Assembly: GCF_002195995.1 (NCBI RefSeq)
Contig: NZ_NHON01000050.1
Location: forward strand, 1 to 45,815
Length of the DNA: 45,815 nucleotides
Origin: Inquilinus limosus
Lineage (GTDB): Bacteria > Pseudomonadota > Alphaproteobacteria > DSM-16000 > Inquilinaceae
Direction: 5' to 3'
In this document: piece by piece, positions 38,722 through 45,815 of the stretch
How positions within the stretch are numbered: position 1 is the first letter of the stretch
How the letters are laid out: the number at the start of each line of letters is the position of its first letter
Notes under the pieces: model-generated
Database searches by the model: none
The model's input: the letters and a program-made list of their open reading frames with translations, nothing else
What the model was told of the DNA's origin: nothing
Program-made: the position numbers and the translations under genes

Positions 38722-39348
38722 ATGAAGTCCACTGTCGCCATCATCGGTGTTGCGACGGCCGGTGTCATCGGTCTCACCCTCGGCACGGTGATGGGCCCGG
38801 GCGGCACCGCCCTGGCCGACCCGGTCAACGCCCCCGTCAATGTCAACTCGACGATCCATGCCGCCGCGCCGGACGCCCCGCCGCCAGGCCCGGACGGCTT
38901 CGGCCCGGACCGGCCCGACAACGGCCCCGGCTGGCGGCGCGGCCCTGATCTGCGGCCCGATTTCCGCATGAAGCTGGCCCGCGACCTGGCCGGCCTCGAG
39001 ACCCTCGCCGGCATCCGGGCCGACCAGCTCGACGCCTGGCGGGATTATACCAGCGCGCTGCTGGCCCTGATGGCGCCGCCCCGGCCGCCCGCCGATGGCG
39101 ACCGGCAGCCGGACGCTTTCGGCCGCTCCGAGCGCCTGGCCGACACCGTGATCGACCGCGCCCAGACCGCCGAGCGGCTCAAATCCGCGATCGCCACGCT
39201 GCGCCGGACTCTGACGCCGGAGCAGGTCGCCCTGCTGCAGCAGGCCGAGCGGCAGATGGGGCCGCCGCCCCGTCCTCTTCCTGGTCCCGGTCCGCAGGAC
39301 CAGCGCTTCGCCCCTCCGGCCGAGCGCCCGGCACCCCACGCCGGCTGA
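38722..39348 (+). CDS. Spy/CpxP-like periplasmic protein
   Basis: A 208-residue secreted protein with signal peptide (STVAIIGVATAGVIGLTLGTV ... ALA), a proline/glycine/aspartate-rich linker (PDAPPPGPDGFGPDRPDNGPGW) and a helical domain. The domain has RMKLARDLAGLETLAGIRADQLDAWRDYTSALLALM and ERLKSAIATLRRTLTPEQVALLQQAER. The last segment fits the LTxxQ motif of Spy/CpxP proteins, which are stress-induced periplasmic chaperones or signalling inhibitors. A proline-rich tail ends the protein. It lies between a two-component system and an RND pump, so it may tune signalling by the kinase. CAGGAG precedes ATG 38722. Confidence 0.8.
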   Translation: MKSTVAIIGVATAGVIGLTLGTVMGPGGTALADPVNAPVNVNSTIHAAAPDAPPPGPDGFGPDRPDNGPGWRRGPDLRPDFRMKLARDLAGLETLAGIRADQLDAWRDYTSALLALMAPPRPPADGDRQPDAFGRSERLADTVIDRAQTAERLKSAIATLRRTLTPEQVALLQQAERQMGPPPRPLPGPGPQDQRFAPPAERPAPHAG

Positions 39349-39434
39349 CGGACCGGTCGGGCCGGCCCGGTGTTCCCCCCACGCACCCGGGCCGGCCCGA
39401 TGGTTTCCGCCCGTTTCCGAGACTGACGATCATC

Positions 39435-40946
39435 GTGAAGACTCATCTTCTGCGGGGCGTCGCGTCGCTCACCGCCCTGATCCTGGCGGGCTGCGCGGTC
39501 GGCCCCGATTTCCAGCGTCCGGCCGCGCCGGGCGTCAGCCAGTACACGCCCGGAACCGCGTTGGCGCAGACCGCCTCGGCCAATGTGCCGGGCGGCGGCG
39601 CGCAGACCATCCGGAACGGCCGGGACATCCCGGGCGACTGGTGGCGCGTGTTCCGCTCCGACACGCTGAACCGGCTGGTGGCCGAGGCGCTGAAGGCCAA
39701 CCCCGACATCCAGTCGGCCCAGGCGACTTTGCGCCAGGCGCAGGAGAATGTCGCGGCCGGGCAGGGCGCGCTGTTCCCGACCGTCAGCGGCTCGACCTCC
39801 GGCACGCGGGAGCAGAGCAACAGCACCGGCGCGACGGCGACCGGCGGCACCCGCACCGTGACCTCGGTCTACAACGTCACCACCGCGTCGGTCGACGTGT
39901 CCTACGACCTCGACGTCTGGGGCGGCACGCGGCGCAACATCGAATCACTGCAGGCCACGGCCGATTACGAGCGCTTCCAGCTCGAGGCCAGCTATCTCAC
40001 CATCGCCAACAACGTGGTGACGGCGGCGATCCAGGAGGCCTCGCTCAGGGCGCAGATCAAGGCGACCGAGGAGATCATCCGGACCGAGCGCTCCTTCCTC
40101 GGCATCCTGCAGCAGCAATTCGCGCTCGGCGGCATCTCGCAGGCCGATGTCGCGGCGCAGCAGGCCACCGTGGCGCAGGACGAGGCGCTGCTGCCGCCGC
40201 TGCAGAAGCAGCTGGCGCAGCAGCGCAACCAGCTCGCCGTCTATCTCGGCCGCTTCCCCAGCGAGATCTCGGGCGACGATTTCGAGCTGGCGTCGCTGAC
40301 CCTGCCGGGCGACCTGCCGCTCAGCCTGCCGTCGCAGCTGGTCGAGCAGCGGCCGGACATCCGGTCGTCGGAATCGCAGCTGCACAGCGCCAGCGCCAAG
40401 ATCGGCGTCGCCATCGCCAACATGCTGCCGCAGATCACGCTCAGCGCCAGCTACGGCAGCAGCGCCAGCAGCTTCGGCGACCTGTTCTCGCCCGGCACCG
40501 TGGCCTGGAACATCGCCGGCAAGGTGGTGCAGACGATCTTCGACGGCGGCACGCTGCTCAGCGACAAGCGGGCGGCCGAGGCCGGCTTCGACGTCGCCGC
40601 CGCGCAGTACCGCAGCACCGTGCTGTCGGCCTTCCAGGACGTGGCCGACGCGCTGCACGCGATCCAGTACGACGCCGACACGCTGAAGGCGCAGCTGGCG
40701 GCGGAGCGGGCGGCCCAGCGCAGCCTGACCATCGCCCGCAACCAGTACCAGGCCGGCGCCACCACCTACACCACCGTGCTGACCGCGCAGACCGCTCTCC
40801 TGAACGCCCGGATCAGCCGGATCCAGGCCCAAGCGGCGCGGCTCAGCGACACCGCGGCGCTGTACCAGGCGCTGGGCGGCGGCTGGTGGAACCGCAGCGA
40901 CGTCCCGGCCGGCCGCAAGCAGCCGACCCCCAGCCTGCCCGATTGA
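39435..40946 (+). CDS. NodT-family outer membrane efflux lipoprotein
   Basis: A 503-residue outer-membrane channel subunit of an RND pump. The lipobox LAGC gives a lipidated Cys20. GPDFQRP is the usual mature start, and PGDWWRVFRSDTLNRLVAEALKANPDIQSAQATLRQAQENV is the first coiled-coil hairpin. QQQFALGGISQADVAAQQATVAQDEALLPPLQKQLAQQRNQLAVYLGRFPSE, LVEQRPDIRSSESQLHSASAKIGVAIANMLPQITLSASYG and the second repeat (QYQAGATTYTTVLTAQTALLNAR) follow. The start is GTG 39435. It is the first gene of the pump operon, 15 bases before the adaptor gene. Confidence 0.95.
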   Translation: MKTHLLRGVASLTALILAGCAVGPDFQRPAAPGVSQYTPGTALAQTASANVPGGGAQTIRNGRDIPGDWWRVFRSDTLNRLVAEALKANPDIQSAQATLRQAQENVAAGQGALFPTVSGSTSGTREQSNSTGATATGGTRTVTSVYNVTTASVDVSYDLDVWGGTRRNIESLQATADYERFQLEASYLTIANNVVTAAIQEASLRAQIKATEEIIRTERSFLGILQQQFALGGISQADVAAQQATVAQDEALLPPLQKQLAQQRNQLAVYLGRFPSEISGDDFELASLTLPGDLPLSLPSQLVEQRPDIRSSESQLHSASAKIGVAIANMLPQITLSASYGSSASSFGDLFSPGTVAWNIAGKVVQTIFDGGTLLSDKRAAEAGFDVAAAQYRSTVLSAFQDVADALHAIQYDADTLKAQLAAERAAQRSLTIARNQYQAGATTYTTVLTAQTALLNARISRIQAQAARLSDTAALYQALGGGWWNRSDVPAGRKQPTPSLPD

Positions 40947-40961
40947 TCGACGGACACAGAT

Positions 40962-42116
40962 ATGGCCAAGAGCAGAACGGCTTCGCTGATCCTGCGCATG
41001 ACGATCATGCTGATCGTGATCGGCGTGATCCTGGGCGGCATCTTCGGGTTCCAGGCCTTCAAGAGCCAGATGATCGCGCAGGCGATCGCGGCCCGCAGCA
41101 ACCCGCCGCAGACCGTGTCGACCACCACCGCGACCACCAGCGACTGGCAGGAGCGGCTGGAGGCGGTGGGCAGCTTCCGCGCGGTGAACGGCGCGGCGCT
41201 GTCCTCCGAGGTCTCGGGCATCGTCGAATCCTTCAGCTTCCAGGACGGCCAGGACGTCGCCGCCGGCGCGCCGCTGGTCCAGCTGCGGGCGGAGGAGGAC
41301 GTCGCCACGCTGAGGCAGTACCAGGCAGCCGCGGACAACGCCCAGATCACCTATGACCGCGACCTGAAGCAGCTGAAGGCCCAGGGCGTCAGCCAGGCCA
41401 CGGTCGACAGCGACCTGGCGACGCTGAAGAGCAACCAGGCCCAGGTGGCGGCTCAGCAGGCGCTGATCGACAAGAAGACGGTCAAGGCGCCCTTCGCCGG
41501 CCGGCTGGGCACGCGGCAGGTCGATCTCGGCCAGTATCTCGCGGCCGGCACCACCATGGTGACGCTGCAGTCGCTGGACCCGATCCTGTTCGACTTCACC
41601 CTGCCGCAGCAGGCCCTGGCCAAGCTCAAGGTCGGCCAGCCGGTGACGGCGACGCTGGACGGCTATCCGGGCCGCGGCTTCGACGGCACCATCACCGCGA
41701 TCAGCCCGCTGGTCGACAGCACCACCCGTAGCCTGACGGTGCGGGCCAGCTTCGCCAACCCGGACCACCTGCTGCTGCCCGGCATGTACGCCAAGGCGGC
41801 GGTCGCGGTCGGCCAGCCGCAGCGCTACGTCACCCTGCCGACGACGGCCATCGTCTCCAACCCCTATGGCGACATCGCCTATGTCGTGGGCGGGCCAGAG
41901 ACTGCAAGCCAAGGGGCGGCGCAGACGGTGAAGCAGATCTTCGTCACCACCGCCGGCAGCCGCGGCGACCAGGTCGCCGTGTCCAAGGGCGTGAAGGAGG
42001 GCGACACCGTCGTCACCTCCGGCCAGCTGAAGCTGCAGAACGGGTCGCCGGTGACGATCAACAACGCGGTGACCCCACCGAACGACCCGAACCCCGCCGT
42101 GGCGGACCCGAGCTGA
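40962..42116 (+). CDS. RND efflux periplasmic adaptor (membrane-fusion protein)
   Basis: A 384-residue HlyD/AcrA-type adaptor. An N-terminal membrane anchor (LILRMTIMLIVIGVILGGIFGFQAF) replaces the usual lipid anchor. The lipoyl half-motifs are WQERLEAVGSFRAVNGAALSSEVSGIVESFSFQDGQDVAAGAPLVQL and KKTVKAPFAGRLGTRQVDLGQYLAAGTTMVTLQSLDPI, with a short helical hairpin between. Beta-barrel and membrane-proximal domains follow (TRSLTVRASFANPDHLLLPGMYAKAAV; TVVTSGQLKLQNGSPVTINN). It bridges the permease and outer-membrane channel. The RND gene starts 13 bases after its stop. Confidence 0.95.
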   Translation: MAKSRTASLILRMTIMLIVIGVILGGIFGFQAFKSQMIAQAIAARSNPPQTVSTTTATTSDWQERLEAVGSFRAVNGAALSSEVSGIVESFSFQDGQDVAAGAPLVQLRAEEDVATLRQYQAAADNAQITYDRDLKQLKAQGVSQATVDSDLATLKSNQAQVAAQQALIDKKTVKAPFAGRLGTRQVDLGQYLAAGTTMVTLQSLDPILFDFTLPQQALAKLKVGQPVTATLDGYPGRGFDGTITAISPLVDSTTRSLTVRASFANPDHLLLPGMYAKAAVAVGQPQRYVTLPTTAIVSNPYGDIAYVVGGPETASQGAAQTVKQIFVTTAGSRGDQVAVSKGVKEGDTVVTSGQLKLQNGSPVTINNAVTPPNDPNPAVADPS

Positions 42117-42129
42117 AGGCGCCGGCACC

Positions 42130-45100
42130 ATGCATTTCACCGACATGTTCATCCGGCGCCCGGTCTGGGCGCTGGTGGTCAGCGCGCTGATCGTCGTCCT
42201 CGGCTACCAGTCCTACGCCTCGCTGGCGGTGCGGCAGTATCCGAAGACCGAGAACGCGGTCGTCACCGTCACCACGACCTATTACGGCGCCGACCCGGAC
42301 GTGGTGGCCGGCTTCATCACCACGCCGCTGGAGAACGCCATCGCCCAGGCGAACGGCATCGACTACATGACGTCGTCCTCGACCAGCGGCACCTCGATCA
42401 TCACCGTCAACCTGCGGCTGAACTACAACTCCGACGCCGCGGTCACCGAGATCAACACCAAGGTCAATTCGGTGATCAACCAGCTGCCCGCGGCGGCGCA
42501 GCAGCCGACCATCACGCTCTCGGTCGGGCAGACCATCGACGCCATGTATATCGGCTTCTATTCCGACGTGCTGGTGGCGAACCAGATCACCGACTACCTG
42601 ACCCGCGTGGTGCAGCCCAAGCTGCAATCGGTGCAGGGGGTGCAGACGGCGGAGCTCTTGGGCCCCAAGGTGTTCGCGCTGCGCGTCTGGCTCGACCCCG
42701 ACAAGCTGGCCGGCTACGGCCTGACCGCGACGGACGTCTACACCGCGCTCAGCAACAACAACTACATCTCCGGCGTCGGCACCACCAAGGGCCGGATGAC
42801 CGAGATCACCCTGACCGCCTCGACCGACCTGCACGACGTCGAGGAATTCAAGAACCTGGTGGTCAAGCAGGCCGACGGCGCGGTGATCCGGCTGAGGGAC
42901 CTCGGCAATGTCGTGCTCGGCGCCCAGGACTATGAGAGCCGGTCGACGGTCGACGGCAACACCGGCGTCTTCGTCGGCATCCAGGTGGCGCCGACCGCCA
43001 ACCTGCTGGACGTCGTCGCCGGGGTGAAGGCGGCGCTGCCCGGCATCCAGGCGCAACTGCCGGCCGGGCTGCACGCCACCGTGATCTACGATTCCAGCGC
43101 CTTCGTCACCAGCTCGATCACCGAGGTCGCGACCAGCCTGGTCGAGGCGCTGGTGATCGTGGTGCTGGTGGTGTTCCTGTTCCTCGGATCGCCGCGCTCG
43201 GTCTTCATCCCGGTGGTGGCGATCCCGCTGTCGCTGGTCGGCACCTTCGCGATGATGCTGGCCTTCGGCTTCTCCATCAACCTCTTGACCCTGCTGGCGC
43301 TGGTGCTGGCGATCGGCCTGGTGGTGGACGACGCCATCATCGTGGTCGAGAACGTCAACCGCCATATCGAGGAGGGGGCGAAGCCGCTGCAGGCGGCGAT
43401 CGACGCGGCGCGCGAGCTGGTCGGGCCGATCATCGCCATGACCGTGGTGCTGGTGGCCGTGTATGTCCCGATCGGCTTCCAGGGCGGGCTGACCGGCGCG
43501 CTGTTCACGGAGTTCGCCTTCACCCTGGTCGGCGCCGTCACCGTGTCGATGGTCGTCGCGCTGACCCTGACGCCGATGATGTCGGCCCACATCCTGAAGC
43601 CGCATTTGGCCGACCGCAGCGGCTGGGAGGAGCGGCTGACCGACTTCATCGACCGCGGATTCGAGCGCATCCGCCGGCCCTATCAGCGGATGCTGCATGG
43701 CAGCCTGAACACGGTGCCGGTGGCGCTGGTCTTCGCCGCCATCGTGCTGGGCAGCATCTATTTCCTCTATGCCGGCGCGTCGACCGAGCTGGCGCCGAAC
43801 GAGGACCAGGGCGCGGTGCTGGCCATGACCACCAACCCGCCGCAGGCGTCGCTGGACCAGAAGGCGTCGAGCTCCGACCAGGTGGCCAAGGCGATGCGGG
43901 CCTATCCCGAGACCGGCCACACGCTGGGCATCGACAGCAGCTCCACCTCGATCGCGGTGCAGGTGCTGAAGCCCTGGGACGAGCGCGAGCGGACCGCCGG
44001 CACCATCCAGGCGCTGCTGCAGCAGGACCTCGCCAAGATCGCCGCGGCGCAGAGCGTGGCGTTCCAGCCGGCGCCGCTGCCGGGCAGCAACGGCCTGCCG
44101 ATCCAGTTCGCGATCGGCACCACGTCCGGCTTCCAGGAGCTGAACGACGTCGCCACCGCCTTCCAGCAGGCGGCGCAGAAGACCGGCCTGTTCGTGTTCC
44201 TGACCCGCGACCTGCAGATCGACAAGCCGCAGGCGCAGATCGTGATCGACCGCGACAAGGCGGCCCAGCTGGGCCTGACCATGAACAATGTCGGCAGCGC
44301 GCTGGCGGCGATCCTGGGCGGCGGCTATGTCAACTATTTCAGCATCGAGGGCCGGTCCTACCAGGTGATCCCGCAGGTGCAGCAGATCTCGCGCCTGACC
44401 ACCGACCAGATCCTGAACTACCCGATCACCGCGGTGGACGGCACGCAGATCCCGCTCTCCGCGATCGCCACGATCAAGACCGAGGCGGCGCCGCGCGCGA
44501 TCTCGCATTTCCAGCAGCTCAACTCGGCCACCATCTCGGGCGTGCCGGCGCCGGGCGTGTCGACCGGCCAGGCGCTGGCGGCGCTGAACGACCTGGCGGC
44601 GAAGACGCTGCCGCCGGGCTACACGGTCGACTATGGCGGCCAGTCGCGCCAGGCGGTGCAGGAATCGAGCGGCCTGGTGCAGATGTTCGCGCTGGCGCTG
44701 ATCATCATCTTCCTGGCGCTGTCGGCCCAGTTCAACAGCTTCCGCGACCCGCTGATCATCCTGGTCTCGGTGCCGATGTCGATCGCCGGCGCGCTGGCCT
44801 TCATCAGCGTCGGCGTCGGCGGGGCGACGATGAACATCTACACCCAGGTCGGGCTGGTGACGCTGATGGGGCTGATCAGCAAGCACGGTATCCTGATCGT
44901 CGAGGTCGCCAACGGCCTGCAGCAGGCGGGCAAGACCAAGCGCGAGGCGATCGAGGGCGCCGCCTCGATCCGCCTCCGCCCGATCCTGATGACCACGGGC
45001 GCGATGGTGCTGGGCGTGGTGCCGCTGATCCTGGCGACCGGCGCCGGCGCGGTGTCGCGCTTCAACATGGGGTTGGTGATCGCCAGCGGCCTGACCATCG

Positions 45101-45213
45101 GCACCCTGTTCACCCTGTTCGTGGTGCCCGCCGTCTACATGGTCCTCGCCGCCGACCACCACGCCGAGGGGGCAGGGGAGGAGGAGCCGGCCCCGGCTCC
45201 GACGGAGGCGTGA
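42130..45213 (+). CDS. RND efflux permease (HAE1-type)
   Basis: A 1027-residue inner-membrane proton antiporter. The N-terminus MHFTDMFIRRPVWALVVSALIVVLG is the HAE1 type. The proton-relay aspartates Asp400-Asp401 are in LALVLAIGLVVDDAIIVVENVNRHIEEG. The C-terminal half has VSVPMSIAGALAFISVGVGGATMNIYTQVGLVTLMGLISKHGILIVEVANGLQQAGKTKREAIEGAASIRLRPILMTTGAMVLGVVPLILATGAGAVSRFNMGLVIASGLTIGTLFTLFVVPAVY. Two large periplasmic loops carry the pore and docking domains. Length is normal. The relatives probably export drugs or toxic organics. It ends the outer-membrane-channel/adaptor/permease operon. Confidence 0.97.
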   Translation: MHFTDMFIRRPVWALVVSALIVVLGYQSYASLAVRQYPKTENAVVTVTTTYYGADPDVVAGFITTPLENAIAQANGIDYMTSSSTSGTSIITVNLRLNYNSDAAVTEINTKVNSVINQLPAAAQQPTITLSVGQTIDAMYIGFYSDVLVANQITDYLTRVVQPKLQSVQGVQTAELLGPKVFALRVWLDPDKLAGYGLTATDVYTALSNNNYISGVGTTKGRMTEITLTASTDLHDVEEFKNLVVKQADGAVIRLRDLGNVVLGAQDYESRSTVDGNTGVFVGIQVAPTANLLDVVAGVKAALPGIQAQLPAGLHATVIYDSSAFVTSSITEVATSLVEALVIVVLVVFLFLGSPRSVFIPVVAIPLSLVGTFAMMLAFGFSINLLTLLALVLAIGLVVDDAIIVVENVNRHIEEGAKPLQAAIDAARELVGPIIAMTVVLVAVYVPIGFQGGLTGALFTEFAFTLVGAVTVSMVVALTLTPMMSAHILKPHLADRSGWEERLTDFIDRGFERIRRPYQRMLHGSLNTVPVALVFAAIVLGSIYFLYAGASTELAPNEDQGAVLAMTTNPPQASLDQKASSSDQVAKAMRAYPETGHTLGIDSSSTSIAVQVLKPWDERERTAGTIQALLQQDLAKIAAAQSVAFQPAPLPGSNGLPIQFAIGTTSGFQELNDVATAFQQAAQKTGLFVFLTRDLQIDKPQAQIVIDRDKAAQLGLTMNNVGSALAAILGGGYVNYFSIEGRSYQVIPQVQQISRLTTDQILNYPITAVDGTQIPLSAIATIKTEAAPRAISHFQQLNSATISGVPAPGVSTGQALAALNDLAAKTLPPGYTVDYGGQSRQAVQESSGLVQMFALALIIIFLALSAQFNSFRDPLIILVSVPMSIAGALAFISVGVGGATMNIYTQVGLVTLMGLISKHGILIVEVANGLQQAGKTKREAIEGAASIRLRPILMTTGAMVLGVVPLILATGAGAVSRFNMGLVIASGLTIGTLFTLFVVPAVYMVLAADHHAEGAGEEEPAPAPTEA

Positions 45214-45243
45214 CCGTCGCTCCCGTGGCCTTCTGAACATACC

Positions 45244-45322
45244 CCTCGCAATGACGGTTCGGGGTGATCCACCCCCGCCACCCCTCAGCGTCATCGCGAG
45301 CCCGGAGGGCGTGGCGATCCAG
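45244..45322. repeat. Remnants of family A/B repeats
   Basis: CTCGCAATGACGGT (45244-45257) is the right end of a B-like element and CGTCATCGCGAG (45289-45300), followed by GGCGTGGCGATCCAGG, is the left end of an A-like element. Each is missing its partner, so both look like decayed or truncated copies after the RND gene. Confidence 0.7.
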
Positions 45323-45362
45323 GTTGGCGCCGGCCGCGCCGGTTAAGGTCACGCAATGTTCA

Positions 45363-45402
45363 TTGCGCGGACGCATCGATCTCGTTCATGATACGTTCCA
45401 TG
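45363..45402 (+). promoter_or_regulatory. Second copy of the conserved start element
   Basis: GTTCATGATACGTTCCATG (45384-45402) is identical to 5393-5411. CATGAT is at 45387-45392, with a -35-like TTGCGC (45363-45368) 18 bases upstream. The ATG that ends the element is the probable start of the last gene, again without a ribosome-binding site. The sequences upstream of the two copies are otherwise different. Confidence 0.5.
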
Positions 45403-45815
45403 GGAAGCGGTGCGGAATCCGATCTCGACGTCCAGGCCTATTGCCGCAGCCTCGCGCTGCAGCAGATCCAGATGCTCACCCGCCTGGCCGAGATCGCCAT
45501 GCAGCTCGCCGAGGCCGAAGGGGCGCGGGCGATCGCCGCCCAGGTCCGGGCTGCCGCACCCAAGGCCGATGAGGTTTCGATAGAGGCGGCCCGGGCCGAG
45601 GCGCAGGAGGCGGGGATGGCCTTCAGCCGCTTCTCCCGCTCGGTGCACCGCTCTCTGGCCCTGCGCGGCCGCGCCGCCGACAGCCTGTGCGCCCGCGACA
45701 AGGCCCAGGCCGCCGACCGCGCGGCCGCCCGCCAGGACCGCCGCGACCGCCACCGCAACGAGGTCGAGGGCGTGCTGCGCCACATGATCTGGGACGAGAT
45801 CGGGGATTTCTCCCG
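45400..45815 (+). CDS. Small helical protein of unknown function, cut by the window edge
   Basis: At least 138 codons are open from ATG 45400 to the end of the window with no stop. The product is charged and helical: QAYCRSLALQQIQMLTRLAEIAMQLAEAEGARAIAAQ, then EAARAEAQEAGMAFSRFSRSVHRSLALRGRAADSLCARDKAQAADRAAARQDRRDRHRNEVEGVLRHMIWDEIGDFS. No family is recognised. It shares the 19-base start element, the MIRSM reading and an AEAEG stretch with the gene at 5409, suggesting a common mode of expression or a loose family relation. Confidence 0.65.
   Translation, partial: MGSGAESDLDVQAYCRSLALQQIQMLTRLAEIAMQLAEAEGARAIAAQVRAAAPKADEVSIEAARAEAQEAGMAFSRFSRSVHRSLALRGRAADSLCARDKAQAADRAAARQDRRDRHRNEVEGVLRHMIWDEIGDFS

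Noticed and set aside
42058-45294. A minus-strand open frame of about 1078 codons opposite the RND permease
   Set aside because: Low-complexity Asp/Arg/His/Gln-rich translation without domains, antisense to an intact RND permease gene.
1-45815. tRNA, rRNA, phage or insertion-sequence genes
   Set aside because: I found no cloverleaf with a CCA-type acceptor pairing, no ribosomal RNA segments, and no transposase, integrase or phage structural motifs in any convincing frame.

Overview
This window comes from a very GC-rich genome, with G/C at almost every third codon position. Gene content points to an alphaproteobacterium, most likely a free-living or soil/host-associated member of Rhodospirillales: aroQ beside accB, a DUF1127 protein, LysR regulators beside transporters, I78 and CGNR proteins, and a NodT-type efflux system. 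The taxonomic call is an inference. Nothing in the window looks like a phage, plasmid backbone, CRISPR array or integrated island. It reads as chromosome carrying transport, detoxification and regulatory genes plus many short palindromic intergenic repeats.

Layout. 1-772: start of accB, then aroQ, on the minus strand. The first 112 bases are an exact inverted copy of the middle of aroQ and cut accB off. 858-2965: lemA and two TPM-domain genes (minus). 3112-7141: small proteins, a LysR/DMT-transporter pair, DUF3303 and a metallo-beta-lactamase-fold enzyme. 7307-9831: a periplasmic multicopper oxidase with a CueR-type box in front of it, an I78 inhibitor lipoprotein and a CGNR regulator. 9908-14294: GNAT, VOC, a membrane-anchored pentapeptide-repeat protein, a membrane protein and a secreted protein. 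14356-16974: DMT transporter, aroA and a cupin. 17154-22158: a LysR regulator divergent from an argininosuccinate-lyase homologue and a three-gene polar amino-acid ABC transporter, probably one catabolic unit. 22248-27844: zinc-ribbon protein, patatin, acetoacetate decarboxylase family protein, two small membrane proteins, a glutathionyl-hydroquinone-reductase type GST and WrbA. 27982-29617: an MFS exporter divergent from an ArsR regulator, with two copies of one palindromic operator between them. 29814-36211: a putative glycosyltransferase, a DUF1127-GNAT-MFS operon divergent from a LysR gene, a second LysR gene and a 14-helix DHA2 exporter. 36495-45213: a response regulator/histidine kinase pair divergent from a Spy-like periplasmic protein and a full tripartite RND efflux pump. 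45400-end: a small protein cut by the window edge.

Four families of 85-140 bp palindromic repeats (called A-D here) fill many gaps. Two copies of D are almost identical although 15.5 kb apart and inverted. One B copy sits inside a C copy.

The observations most worth checking are: the fold-back duplication at the left edge; an identical 19-base element at the start of two otherwise different small genes, placed as if for leaderless transcripts; the paired ArsR operators; the nested and twin repeats; a possible structured RNA at 29641-29733; and the argH-like/ABC transporter unit. No single locus is clearly an undescribed defence or secretion system.
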